Source of the DNA: Methanosarcinales archaeon
GTDB taxonomy: Archaea; Halobacteriota; Syntropharchaeia; Alkanophagales; Methanospirareceae
Assembly (NCBI GenBank): GCA_016649585.1
Contig: JAENXH010000039.1
Coordinates: 1-8,848, forward strand
Reading direction: 5' to 3'
Length of the DNA stretch: 8,848 bases
Under the pieces are notes generated by a model. That model was not told where the DNA came from, made no database searches, and worked only from the letters and a program-made list of their open reading frames with translations. The position numbers and the translations under genes are program-made. Below are positions 1 through 7,010 of the stretch, piece after piece. Each line of letters opens with the position of its first letter. The first letter of the stretch is position 1.

Positions 1-413
1 TCAGGACCTGATGGAACGCAGGGGTGTCTTCCCGGGTCTGTTGCCGCCGTTGGCATATTGATTCCGGTGATCTCCATATAATCATCATAAGGGTCACGAT
101 CTGTACTTGACTGATAAGGGTTGGTGAAGTACGTCTTGTCCCCCCAGACGAATCCGTTAATCTCATCATAATCCGAGATTCCATCGCCGTCTGAATCCAT
201 GTCCAGACTGATTAAGCCGGAGCTGGTTTCATTTACCGCTGCCATAATCGCTTTATACTCATCCGGCACCGCAACCGATTCGGTCGGAGCCTGTGCGGCT
301 ACCGGCATAATCCCGGAGAAGATAGACGCGATCAAAAGCGATACAAAAATAACTGCTCCAAGCTTACCTACGATACGAATTCCCGTTACACTTCTTCTCA
401 TCCCGCTACTCAT
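1..413 (-). CDS. Secreted calcium-binding repeat protein, N-terminal part (runs off window)
   Basis: The frame is open from an ATG at 413 down to the window edge, giving 137 residues with no stop. Residues 5-17 are basic (RR at 6-7, R13, K17). Residues 18-39 form a hydrophobic segment followed by an Ala-rich site (VAAQA, 38-42), so this looks like a Sec signal peptide cleaved near 40-42. Residues 71-84 read DMDSDGDGISDYDE, the acidic DxDxDGDGxxDxDE loop of thrombospondin type-3/EF-hand-like calcium-binding repeats. A weaker second acidic stretch follows (TDRDPYDDY, 104-112). Such repeats are common in archaeal cell-surface or exported proteins, but the functional domain lies beyond the window, so no activity can be named. 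A second possible start is Met5 (ATG at 401). It has its own promoter and no visible link to the Hdr genes. The plus-strand ORF at 199-531 is an antisense shadow of this gene. Confidence 0.75.
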   Translation of the reverse strand, partial: MSSGMRRSVTGIRIVGKLGAVIFVSLLIASIFSGIMPVAAQAPTESVAVPDEYKAIMAAVNETSSGLISLDMDSDGDGISDYDEINGFVWGDKTYFTNPYQSSTDRDPYDDYMEITGINMPTAATDPGRHPCVPSGP

Positions 414-484
414 TTCTTCTTTACCACTCCCCCTCTCTTTTCAGCTTTTTAGTATACTCAGAGAAGAATGGTGTTTGGTAGCTA

Positions 485-502
485 TATTTAAATTGTTTTC
501 GC
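485..502 (-). promoter_or_regulatory. Archaeal BRE/TATA promoter for the secreted protein gene
   Basis: On the minus strand GCGAAAAC (495-502, BRE-like purine/A-rich element) is followed by the TATA-like TTTAAATA (485-492). Transcription would be expected to start about 26 nt downstream, near 462, leaving a leader of roughly 49 nt before the ATG at 413. A G-rich stretch (GGGGGAG, about 428-434) lies within that leader and may act as a ribosome binding site, though it sits rather far from the ATG. The TATA core is nearly symmetrical (TATATTTAAAT), so weak plus-strand use cannot be excluded. Confidence 0.5.
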
Positions 503-613
503 TTTTTTCATTTCTATCTTATGACTATTAATGGAAAAAATCACCGATAACTATCAAAAAGCAGTAGACGAATTCGTATAAAAGGGAAATAGCGGGAAAG
601 TGGGGTTGGAGGA

Positions 614-781
614 ATGAGCGTGATAGGCGCGATTGAAAAGAGATTGGAGATACTCGTGGGGGCAAGATTGCGAGATAGAACCCGATTAGAAGACGCTATT
701 GTGACACGGGATAGATTGAGAAAAAAATCCAAGGGATGGACTGGGGCAGAAGAAATTAGAAAATGGCGTAATTCGCGATGA
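614..781 (+). CDS. Doubtful small basic protein or gene relic (55 aa)
   Basis: An ATG at 614 opens 55 codons ending in TGA at 779-781. A GGAGG at 608-612 is only 1 nt from this ATG but 7 nt from an in-frame GTG at 620, so the GTG may be the true start (53 residues). The product is highly charged and helical in character, rich in Arg/Lys/Glu, and ends in GWTGAEEIRKWRNSR. This kind of tail reminds me of small archaeal antitoxin-type proteins, but that is a weak impression. No toxin gene follows: the overlapping ATG at 778 gives only 14 codons. A short frame just upstream (531-581, beginning MEKITDNYQKAVDEF) also looks protein-like and lies in another frame, which suggests a decayed or rearranged gene. 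The opposite-strand ORF at 541-789 looks less protein-like. It may not be a gene at all. Confidence 0.3.
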   Translation: MSVIGAIEKRLEILVGARLRDRTRLEDAIVTRDRLRKKSKGWTGAEEIRKWRNSR

Positions 782-867
782 ACATTCACCCCCTAAAAAT
801 CACCAAGAACCACTTGTTTTAAAAAAGTGTTTACAGAAAAACTTGCGTTTTTTCTTTTAGCACAGGT

Positions 868-917
868 TTCTTTTTCTAAAAAGAAAAACTGAGAAAAAAA
901 TAAAAAAAGTACTCAGT
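868..917 (-). terminator. T-rich terminator-like region after the Hdr operon
   Basis: About 20-70 nt past the hdrA stop codon the minus strand carries an ACTGAG/CTCAGT inverted repeat (912-917 with 888-893) enclosing T7-A-T7 (894-908). A second short hairpin follows, TTCTTTTT/AAAAAGAA (868-875 with 878-885). Archaeal RNA polymerase commonly terminates at such T-runs, so this is the likely end of the five-gene transcript. Confidence 0.55.
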
Positions 918-935
918 GGTTTTGCGTTTCCTACT

Positions 936-3638
936 CTACGCAAAATCCAACTGAGCATACAACTGCTTGGCCTTGAAGTTCTGTAGCGATATCGCGTCTG
1001 ACGGGCAATAAGAAGCGCAACTTCCGCAACCTATACACCCCTCGGTAACCATCGCAACCTTCTTATTTCCGCTTATCACCGTCATCATACTGTAAGTAAC
1101 CGCAGCTACCGGCTCATCCACTAACTCTATCGCCTCGACTGGACATATTTCCACGCAGACGCCGCATCCTGCACATATCTCATCGTCAACTACGGAAACT
1201 ATTCCAGGTGTCTCGATGAAATTCTTCGCTAATAGCACGCACGCCCTTGACGCTGCAGCACTGCTCATTGCGAGGGTCTCATCTATCATTGCGGGATAAA
1301 CCGCAGAACCGCAGATGAACACCCCTTCGTTCACCGTATCAACCGGTGTTAATACAAGCTTTGGTCGCTCCTGCTCCTCCAAGAAGAACCCGTTTTTAAG
1401 CGGAACCATAAACATCTTGCTCAATTGCTCGTTCTCTGCCGCAGGCTGCATCAATGCGCTGATCACCATCAAATCGGGCTTTATCTGCACTTCATCGTTG
1501 AATATAACGTCGAAGACCGATAGAACTCCGTCCTGCAACACAGGTGGCTTCTCCGCATCATATCTGAGGAATATTACTCCGCTCTCTCGCGCCTCTTTGT
1601 ACAGCATTTCCCATTTACCGTAGGTCTTGATCTCCTGGTAAAGCACGAACACATTCGCTTCCGGTTTGAGCTTCTTCGCTTTTAACGCATTGGTCACCGC
1701 CTCGATGCTGTTAGACTTCGAATACACGCCGTCTCCCGATGCTCCGTCTATAACCATCGCGATGGTGTTGGCATCCACGGGAAGCATCTTCGCAAACTCA
1801 AATTGCGTTACCACGTTTTGTGCTTGCCCGTAGCCGAAGTAACCTTCGGGTACAAATTCTTGCGCACCCGTTGCAAGTACCGCAGCGCCGAAATCTATCT
1901 CGTCGTCTACGCCTGCGCCGGTTACTTTTGCTTTAAACGCGCCTGCTCTGCCCCGAACGTCCTCTACCGCTGCACCCGTGTACACCGTTATATTATCGTT
2001 ACTCGTTACCTTGTCCGCGAACTCAGATAGCATGTCAGAGCCTTTCACACCGTTCTGCAACTCAGGGATCTCCTTCAACTTACCGCCTAATTCCGACTCC
2101 TTCTCCACCAAATAAACGTCATAGCCTGCAGTTGCGATGTCAAGCGCGGCATTCATGCCTGCCACACCGCCGCCGACCACCAGCGCTTTCGGCGTTACCG
2201 GATACTGCTCAATCGGAACTGGTTCGAGATACCGTGCGCGCTCTACCGCCATGGTCATCAGGCTCTTTGCTGCCTTTGTCGCATCCTCAGCTCCATGTAC
2301 CCACGCACATTGCTCTCGCAAGTTCACCATCTCAAGTAAGTAAGGATTCAGACCTGCCTTCGCACACGCATCCCGGAACATCTCCTCATACTCTCTCGGC
2401 GAAAATCCTGCAACCACTATCCTGTTCAGCCCCTGGTCTACTATTCCACCCTCAATCGCGTCCATCGTCTCCTTCAGCGTGTTCGTGTTTACAGCGACAA
2501 CGTCCCTCAGTTCTTCTACGTACTCTGCAACCGCGGGTACATCCATTGATCCCGCCACGTCTCCGTTACAACCGCAGATGAAGACGCCTATCTTCGGCTC
2601 TTCCCCTACTTCGATGTATTTCCGCTCTTCCTGTCCAGGAATCATCTCGGTCCGTCCAGAAAGCAGAGCGGCCTTTAATGCGGCACCGCTTGCCTGTGCA
2701 ACGCTCTCTCGCACTTTCATCGGTGCGGTTGCCACGCCACCTGCAAATATGCCGCTGACGCTCGTTTCCAACGGGCTTGTCATGCTTGTCTCTATATATC
2801 CATATTTATCAGTCTTTACGCCTGTTATCTCAGCAAGCTTGCCCATCGTCTTTGATGGCAGAAGACCAACTGCAAGAACCACCATATCAAGATCTAACTG
2901 TTCAACCGTGCCTTTTGCCAAATCCTCATACTTCACGGTTAGCGTGCCGTCCTCAGCTATAACTTCAGGAACTCGCGACCGAATGTACTTCACACCGTAT
3001 TTGCCTTTCAAATCAGACACCAGTGCCTCATCCTTTCCAAAGGTGCGGACGTCCATGTAGAAGATATAAATGTCCATATCGGGATAGCGCTCTTTCACTT
3101 CCCACGCCTCTTTCGCCGTGTAATAGCAGCATGCCGTTGAGCAAATCTCGTTATCCTGGCATCGCGATCCTATACACTTGATAAAGCCTATCTTCTTTAC
3201 CGGCTTGCCATCTGAAGGTCGCACCAGCGCACCGTTCTCACATTTAGTACAAGCCTTGAGCATACCTTCAAACTCCAACGAGGGGAGAACATCAGGATTA
3301 TCAATCGCGTAGCCCTTCGCTATGTTATCATAAACGTCGTAGCCCGGTGTCAGCACCACACTCTCCACACCGATTTCATTCCCTGATACGTTCAACTTGA
3401 AATCACCGGCTGAACCCGATAAACCCTCCACTTCGCTTGACAGCATCAGCTCTATGTTCGGATGGTTCTCTATCTTCACTATTCTCGACGTTAGACCCAT
3501 TTCACATTCCGCAAGCTCTGATACCTTACCCCCAAGCTGCGCATTCTTCTCTATCAGATAAACCTTATAACCGGCATCTGCAAGGTCAAGAGCTGCCGTT
3601 ATACCGGCAACGCCACCTCCAATAACTGCTATTCCCAT
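936..3638 (-). CDS. hdrA: Double-length HdrA-type flavoprotein (FAD, N-domain, FAD, ferredoxin)
   Basis: This 900-residue cytoplasmic protein is a tandem HdrA, against roughly 650 residues for a usual one. Residues 1-335 form the first FAD (thioredoxin-reductase-like) domain, with GGGVAG at 8-12 and a Cys set C155, C166, C170, C171 (CX10CX3CC). Residues about 349-450 match the HdrA N-terminal domain (ICGC at 354-357, REQCAWVH at 441-448). Residues about 484-805 are a second FAD domain (GGGVAG at 489-494) that has no such Cys set. Residues 818-884 hold two ferredoxin motifs (C822/825/828/832 and C868/871/874/878). Neither FAD domain contains the ferredoxin insert seen in many HdrA proteins. 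HdrA carries the bifurcating flavin that links MvhD, HdrBC and ferredoxin. It is last in the operon and starts 2 nt after the hdrB stop. The start at 3638 is chosen because the FAD domain begins there behind a good ribosome binding site; a GTG at 3821 would add 61 unrelated residues inside hdrB. Confidence 0.93.
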   Translation of the reverse strand: MGIAVIGGGVAGITAALDLADAGYKVYLIEKNAQLGGKVSELAECEMGLTSRIVKIENHPNIELMLSSEVEGLSGSAGDFKLNVSGNEIGVESVVLTPGYDVYDNIAKGYAIDNPDVLPSLEFEGMLKACTKCENGALVRPSDGKPVKKIGFIKCIGSRCQDNEICSTACCYYTAKEAWEVKERYPDMDIYIFYMDVRTFGKDEALVSDLKGKYGVKYIRSRVPEVIAEDGTLTVKYEDLAKGTVEQLDLDMVVLAVGLLPSKTMGKLAEITGVKTDKYGYIETSMTSPLETSVSGIFAGGVATAPMKVRESVAQASGAALKAALLSGRTEMIPGQEERKYIEVGEEPKIGVFICGCNGDVAGSMDVPAVAEYVEELRDVVAVNTNTLKETMDAIEGGIVDQGLNRIVVAGFSPREYEEMFRDACAKAGLNPYLLEMVNLREQCAWVHGAEDATKAAKSLMTMAVERARYLEPVPIEQYPVTPKALVVGGGVAGMNAALDIATAGYDVYLVEKESELGGKLKEIPELQNGVKGSDMLSEFADKVTSNDNITVYTGAAVEDVRGRAGAFKAKVTGAGVDDEIDFGAAVLATGAQEFVPEGYFGYGQAQNVVTQFEFAKMLPVDANTIAMVIDGASGDGVYSKSNSIEAVTNALKAKKLKPEANVFVLYQEIKTYGKWEMLYKEARESGVIFLRYDAEKPPVLQDGVLSVFDVIFNDEVQIKPDLMVISALMQPAAENEQLSKMFMVPLKNGFFLEEQERPKLVLTPVDTVNEGVFICGSAVYPAMIDETLAMSSAAASRACVLLAKNFIETPGIVSVVDDEICAGCGVCVEICPVEAIELVDEPVAAVTYSMMTVISGNKKVAMVTEGCIGCGSCASYCPSDAISLQNFKAKQLYAQLDFA

Positions 3639-3640
3639 TT

Positions 3641-4507
3641 TCACACCACCTTCTCCAGTATTTTCTTCGTGTCTACCACATTCTTCTGAAGACCGAGCTT
3701 CTTTGAGTCTATTCCAAGCGCGAGACCCAACAACTGCGTGATATATACTATCGGCATTTCGAACTTGACGTTTAACGCTTTCTCCACATCCGGCTGCTTC
3801 GCATCCAGCATCATGCCACACAGTGGACAGGCAAGTGCAATACAGTCCGCACCGGCGTTCTTCGCCCTCTCCAGAATCTTCCTCGCCATCTCAAATGCTA
3901 AGTCCCCTCTCGTCATCATCAGCGGCCCGCCACAGCATTTCGTCTTCATGGCGCTGAACGGAACATTTTCGCCCCCGATCAACTCGATCAATTGGTCCAT
4001 CAAAACAGGGTCGTCAGGATCGTCAAAAGCCGTCTCCGGCGGTCTTCCCAAATAGCAGCCATAATATGGTGCCACCTTGAGTTCCACCTTCTTCACTAAC
4101 TTACTCTTTATTTCTTCCGGGCCTATGTCGTTCATAAGGACATCGAGTACATGCTTCGGCGTTATCGTGCCGTTGTACTCAAGAGAAGGATCAATCGCTT
4201 TTATTTCCGCACGTAATTCCTCATTTGCCTTCAGCGCATTGTTCGTCCGCGCTAAATTATAATAACAGATACTGCACGGTGTCATGATGTCCAAATTATC
4301 CTTCTCGGCAATAGCGAGATTCCGGGCATTTAACGCGTACACTAAGTTCGGATCCTCTGCTTCTGCAGCGCCACAGCAGTTCCACTCCTCGACTTCTACC
4401 AGTTCAACCCCCAACTTCTCAAATACTGCTTCCGTTGACATGTGCTGCTCCAATGCCGTCGCCTCTGATGGGCACCCCGGAAGATATGCAAGTTTCTCTA
4501 CGCTCAT
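3641..4507 (-). CDS. hdrB: Heterodisulfide reductase subunit B
   Basis: HdrB is the catalytic subunit that reduces CoM-S-S-CoB (or, in reverse, forms it) in the cytoplasm. The 288-residue protein has both CCG-type motifs that hold the two non-cubane [4Fe-4S] clusters: C12, C44-C45, C78, C81 (CX31CCX32CX2C) and C151, C191-C192, C227, C230 (CX39CCX34CX2C). No ligand is missing, so the protein should be active. The length is normal for the family and no membrane segment is seen. The ATG at 4507 overlaps the hdrC stop (ATGA) and follows a GGAGG 10 nt away; the longer frame from a GTG at 4528 would only add seven residues (GGGERE-type). It sits between hdrC and the double hdrA, so the three are almost surely translated together. 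Confidence 0.97.
   Translation of the reverse strand: MSVEKLAYLPGCPSEATALEQHMSTEAVFEKLGVELVEVEEWNCCGAAEAEDPNLVYALNARNLAIAEKDNLDIMTPCSICYYNLARTNNALKANEELRAEIKAIDPSLEYNGTITPKHVLDVLMNDIGPEEIKSKLVKKVELKVAPYYGCYLGRPPETAFDDPDDPVLMDQLIELIGGENVPFSAMKTKCCGGPLMMTRGDLAFEMARKILERAKNAGADCIALACPLCGMMLDAKQPDVEKALNVKFEMPIVYITQLLGLALGIDSKKLGLQKNVVDTKKILEKVV
3644..3652 (-). promoter_or_regulatory. Ribosome binding site that fixes the hdrA start
   Basis: AAGGTGGTG on the minus strand lies 5 nt before the ATG at 3638, inside the last codons of hdrB. It supports this start over the longer frame beginning at a GTG at 3821. Confidence 0.7.
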
Positions 4508-5130
4508 TTCTCTTTCTCCTCCACCCACTTGAAGATCTTCTCCATCACGTCCCGCTGCTTTATCTTCGATGCGAGAAGTCCTTTAAACAGACCGTGACCA
4601 CCGAGTGGGCCCATTTTGCCTTTTAAGAACATTCGCATACCGAAACCCATGTAATCATTCATCATTGCTTTTTGCCCCGCAACGAAAGAGCCTTCTCTCT
4701 TAGGGTAATATTCCATCGCCAGTCCTATATCATAGAGCCGCCCGTACTTCTCCACGGTATGCAGAAAAGCGGTTTCAAACAGTGGTCTGGGGCTCTCGAT
4801 CTTTATCTCGCCTGCTTCCTCTGCCTTCTCCGCTAACCGTCGTATTACAGCAAGCACATCGCCAACCACCACGTTCTGCGGGCAGCGCGCCGTGCACGTT
4901 TGACAGATAGCACAAATCCACAGATCTGGGTTTGACAAAACTTCCGTACGCATGCCCAAAAGGCTCATCTGGATGATCTTCCTCGGATTGTAGCTCGGAA
5001 CGAGTTCAGTGATCGGGCATCCCAAGGTACAGGTACTGCACTGATAACACGCTGTAAGGTGTTCTCCACCCTGCTCGTTCAATATCTCATTCTTAAAGTT
5101 CGGGTCCAGTTCCCAAGTCTTTATTGGCAT
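4504..5130 (-). CDS. hdrC: Heterodisulfide reductase subunit C
   Basis: HdrC is the small iron-sulfur subunit that wires HdrA to HdrB. The 208-residue product has two complete cubane [4Fe-4S] motifs, C28/C31/C34/C38 and C73/C76/C79/C83, each CX2CX2CX3C followed by Pro. The helix between them (NPRKIIQMSLLG, 48-59) is typical of HdrC. Residues 105-208 form a helical, Gly- and Met-rich C-terminal extension (for example MGFGMRMFLKGKMG) with no recognised motif and no clear transmembrane span. This does not look like the membrane-anchored HdrDE type, because HdrB and HdrC are separate genes and no cytochrome b subunit is present. The ATG at 5130 begins 1 nt after the fdhB-like stop, with a weak AAGGT as ribosome binding site. 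Confidence 0.96.
   Translation of the reverse strand: MPIKTWELDPNFKNEILNEQGGEHLTACYQCSTCTLGCPITELVPSYNPRKIIQMSLLGMRTEVLSNPDLWICAICQTCTARCPQNVVVGDVLAVIRRLAEKAEEAGEIKIESPRPLFETAFLHTVEKYGRLYDIGLAMEYYPKREGSFVAGQKAMMNDYMGFGMRMFLKGKMGPLGGHGLFKGLLASKIKQRDVMEKIFKWVEEKEK
4518..4522 (-). promoter_or_regulatory. Ribosome binding site that fixes the hdrB start
   Basis: GGAGG on the minus strand, 10 nt before the ATG at 4507. It favours this ATG over the GTG at 4528, which lies upstream of the site. Confidence 0.65.
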
Positions 5131-5131
5131 T

Positions 5132-6196
5132 TTACCTTAAGCACTCTTCAAGCTCGTCCTCTTCATATGTCGTGAACGGTAGAGGCTCCTTTGCATCCTT
5201 CCCTGGCACATATTCGAAAACTTCCTGCACCTTCTTTGCAAGTACCGGATAGAATCTCGTCAATGGTATATCCTTCGGACATGCATCTTCACAGGCACCA
5301 CAGGCAACACATGTCGTGCTGACATGGTAAACCCTCGTGAGATGGTACAGCAGTTGATTTGTTGGCACCTCGATCGCACCCCGTGCCTCTGCTAAGTTCA
5401 ATAAGTCGCCGCCTGCAGGGTTCCCTAACGGTTGATCAAAGAAGCATTCTTTACAATAACATACCGGGCACACATCTCTGCAGTTCTTGCACACGATACA
5501 ATCTCGCAGGAACTCTTCCAACGCCTCCTCACTGCTTATCTTCGGCAACCCTTCTAAATTCTGTTTCGCCTCTGCTGCGATCTTCTCTTTTTCCGCTGCC
5601 CTATCTAATTCCTTATCTTCCAGCGATAGTCCCGCCGCTGACAACGCCTCCTCGCCCTTCTCCGTTAGCCCTGCAACGACAGCCTTCTCTCCACCAGCTT
5701 GTGCGATGGCAATATCTCCGACGTCTGCAAGTCGGTTATCACAGATTGCGCAGGCATCCCGTATCGAAATCCCTTTTCCCGCAAGTTCCTTTATCTTTGC
5801 ACTATCCACATGGTCCCCTATATCTGCATAATTCGCTGCATAAACCTCATTCGCGAAGGCGCCTGCACAATCCACGGTTATGAGAAGCACACTGTCTTCG
5901 TTTAGTTGCGTAAGCTTTATCAATTCAATCGCTGCTCTTATCTCACAGGGTTTGGCTACTATTCCTACCTTCTCCGCGATCATCCAGCCCTTCACGATGT
6001 TCGCAGCGTTTACACCGAACGATGGCGCGAAGATGACGGACTCAGGCGTTGCTATCTTGTCCTTATCCCGCACGAGCATGTAGGATACGCTATTCCCCAC
6101 TCTACGCGGCATGATCAGGCAATCAACGACTTTGTTCTCCAGCAATCCCTTGAAAACCCCTTCTAAATCTCCATAATTTAGCTCTGTTCCTTTCAT
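5132..6196 (-). CDS. fdhB: FdhB/FrhB-family F420-linked iron-sulfur flavoprotein
   Basis: The 354-residue product follows the layout I know from the beta subunit of F420-dependent formate dehydrogenase (FdhB). It has the KPCEIRAAIEL region (82-92), VDCAGAF (108-114) and a CX2C pair (C149, C152). Two ferredoxin motifs follow: C233/C236/C239/C243, continuing into the family's distinctive CPVCYCKEC (243-251), and C296/C299/C302/C306. The tail resembles FdhB (QEVFEYVPG, 324-332). In this family the FAD exchanges hydride with F420 and the clusters pass electrons on. Differences from FdhB as I recall it: the N-terminus is short and lacks the Gly-rich CGG-type segment, and the usual Cys/Gly after the CX2C pair is replaced by an IAIAQAG stretch. 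No FdhA or hydrogenase gene accompanies it, so the partner is probably MvhD/HdrA. The start overlaps the mvhD stop by 4 bp. It could equally be labelled FrhB-like. Confidence 0.88.
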   Translation of the reverse strand: MKGTELNYGDLEGVFKGLLENKVVDCLIMPRRVGNSVSYMLVRDKDKIATPESVIFAPSFGVNAANIVKGWMIAEKVGIVAKPCEIRAAIELIKLTQLNEDSVLLITVDCAGAFANEVYAANYADIGDHVDSAKIKELAGKGISIRDACAICDNRLADVGDIAIAQAGGEKAVVAGLTEKGEEALSAAGLSLEDKELDRAAEKEKIAAEAKQNLEGLPKISSEEALEEFLRDCIVCKNCRDVCPVCYCKECFFDQPLGNPAGGDLLNLAEARGAIEVPTNQLLYHLTRVYHVSTTCVACGACEDACPKDIPLTRFYPVLAKKVQEVFEYVPGKDAKEPLPFTTYEEDELEECLR

Positions 6197-6621
6197 AGTA
6201 TCTTATCCCTCATTGGATTAGGGCCCAATTCTCTAATCTCCTCTGTAATGTTCTTCATCGTATTTGCGAATTTTACCCCCTCTGACGCGCTGATCCAATA
6301 TGATTTCACCCGATCGTCCAGTCCAAGCTGCTTTAGGATTGTCCTCATTGCTGCTATTCTGCGTCTGGCATAGAAGTTCCCTTTTATGTAATGGCACTCC
6401 CCTGGATGGCAGCCGCTAATGAACACACCGTCTGCACCATTTAACAACGCTTTGAACGCAAACATCGGATCAAACCTCGCCGTGCACATCATCCTGATTA
6501 ACCGAGCGTTTGGTGGGTATTTCTTCCGCGACGTCCCTGCTAAGTCTGCACCCGCATAAGTACACCAGTTACAGGTAAACCCAACGATCTTTGGCTCAAA
6601 ACCTCCTTTCTCTTCTCCCAT
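6193..6621 (-). CDS. mvhD: MvhD/FlpD-type [2Fe-2S] electron-transfer subunit
   Basis: The 142-residue protein is a complete MvhD-family subunit. Conserved cysteines are C17 and C20 (FTCNWCTYAGAD), C46 (MMCTARFD), and C71 and C76 (GCHPGECHY), the set that ligates a [2Fe-2S] cluster. In known complexes MvhD bridges the electron donor (MvhAG hydrogenase, formate dehydrogenase or another oxidoreductase) and the HdrA flavin. Here the next gene is an FdhB-like protein and no hydrogenase gene is present, pointing to F420 or a distant donor. It is the first gene of the operon. The ATG at 6621 follows an AGGTGAT site with 5 nt spacing. The ATGA overlap with the next gene implies coupled translation and a fixed ratio. 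Confidence 0.96.
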   Translation of the reverse strand: MGEEKGGFEPKIVGFTCNWCTYAGADLAGTSRKKYPPNARLIRMMCTARFDPMFAFKALLNGADGVFISGCHPGECHYIKGNFYARRRIAAMRTILKQLGLDDRVKSYWISASEGVKFANTMKNITEEIRELGPNPMRDKIL

Positions 6622-6626
6622 TTTTT

Positions 6627-6633
6627 ATCACCT
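6627..6633 (-). promoter_or_regulatory. Ribosome binding site of mvhD
   Basis: AGGTGAT on the minus strand, 5 nt before the ATG at 6621. This is the strongest ribosome binding site of the leftward operon and matches the archaeal anti-Shine-Dalgarno complement. Confidence 0.75.
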
Positions 6634-6694
6634 AAGTCTATGCTCACCTTACTTTCCACGATAACTATTTACAAACTCACTGTTAACTTATAAC

Positions 6695-6710
6695 GTATAT
6701 AAGCTTTTCG
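6695..6710 (-). promoter_or_regulatory. BRE/TATA promoter of the mvhD-fdhB-hdrCBA operon
   Basis: On the minus strand CGAAAAG (6704-6710, BRE-like) directly precedes TTATATAC (6695-6702, TATA box). The expected start of transcription is near 6672, giving a leader of about 50 nt before mvhD. No other promoter is evident inside the operon, whose genes overlap or are 1-2 nt apart. Confidence 0.7.
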
Positions 6711-6795
6711 ATATTTTCTTGACTCCGTCTAAGTTTTTGATGAACATTTTGTATTTCGTACTAACCTGTCAATTCGTTCTCGTAGTACTCCGATG

Positions 6796-6859
6796 GAGAA
6801 TTTTGAAAAACCCCAAAAACAGTGGGATGGAGCGGTACGGGCGGCAAATCCAAATTCTC
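6796..6859. repeat. Imperfect inverted repeat between the divergent promoters
   Basis: GAGAATTT (6796-6803) and its exact complement AAATTCTC (6852-6859) are 48 nt apart. Extending outward and inward keeps about 12 of 15 positions matching. It could be a pair of operator half-sites or chance in AT-rich DNA. Confidence 0.3.
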
Positions 6860-6965
6860 AATAGATGCAGAAGTTGCCTTTGTATCCGATAGGGGGGTGT
6901 AGTTTTATCTCAACGCTTTTCCCATGGGATCGGAGAAGGTTGGTACCGTGATGTGCGAGAAAAAA

Positions 6966-6981
6966 GCGAAAGGTTTATATG
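6966..6981 (+). promoter_or_regulatory. BRE/TATA promoter of the rightward hdrA genes
   Basis: GCGAAAGG (6966-6973, BRE-like) is followed by TTTATATG (6974-6981, TATA box). The expected transcription start is near 7003, so the leader before the ATG at 7017 would be only about 14 nt. Confidence 0.75.
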
Positions 6982-7003
6982 TGTAATGACGAAGAATGAA
7001 GTA

Positions 7004-7010
7004 GGGGTGA
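7004..7010 (+). promoter_or_regulatory. Ribosome binding site of the rightward hdrA
   Basis: GGGGTGA, 6 nt before the ATG at 7017, close to the predicted transcription start. It supports 7017 as the start and hence a true absence of the usual HdrA N-terminal domain. Confidence 0.65.

Larger units (their letters stand above)
414..935. other. AT-rich, gene-poor region between the secreted protein gene and the Hdr operon
   Basis: This stretch has no confident gene. It holds the leftward promoter (485-502), a doubtful small plus-strand reading frame (614-781) preceded by a 16-codon frame (531-581), and A/T-tract hairpins (811-829 and 868-917) at the 3' end of the Hdr operon. The hairpin at 811-829 is CACTT/AAGTG extended through a mismatched TTT/AAA core. 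I see no tRNA, CRISPR repeat or insertion-sequence end here. Confidence 0.6.

Noticed and set aside
199..531. Plus-strand ORF of 110 residues
   Set aside because: It is antisense to the secreted protein gene, whose signal peptide and calcium loop are clear, and its start has no ribosome binding site.
541..789. Minus-strand ORF of 82 residues
   Set aside because: Its composition (many Ser, Pro, Leu, Arg, no motif) is that of an antisense shadow; the plus strand of this stretch looks more protein-like.
2132..3060. Long plus-strand frames inside the double hdrA (149, 193 and 68 residues)
   Set aside because: They are antisense to conserved FAD and N-domain sequence, are Ser/Pro/Arg rich and show no motif.
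3639..3821. 61-residue N-terminal extension of the double HdrA from a GTG at 3821
   Set aside because: It lies entirely within hdrB, has no similarity to HdrA, and the AAGGTGGTG site plus the GGGVAG fold point to the ATG at 3638.
5359..5883. Plus-strand 174- and 114-residue frames opposite the fdhB-like gene
   Set aside because: They are antisense to the conserved cysteine motifs of the FdhB-like protein and are low in informative composition.
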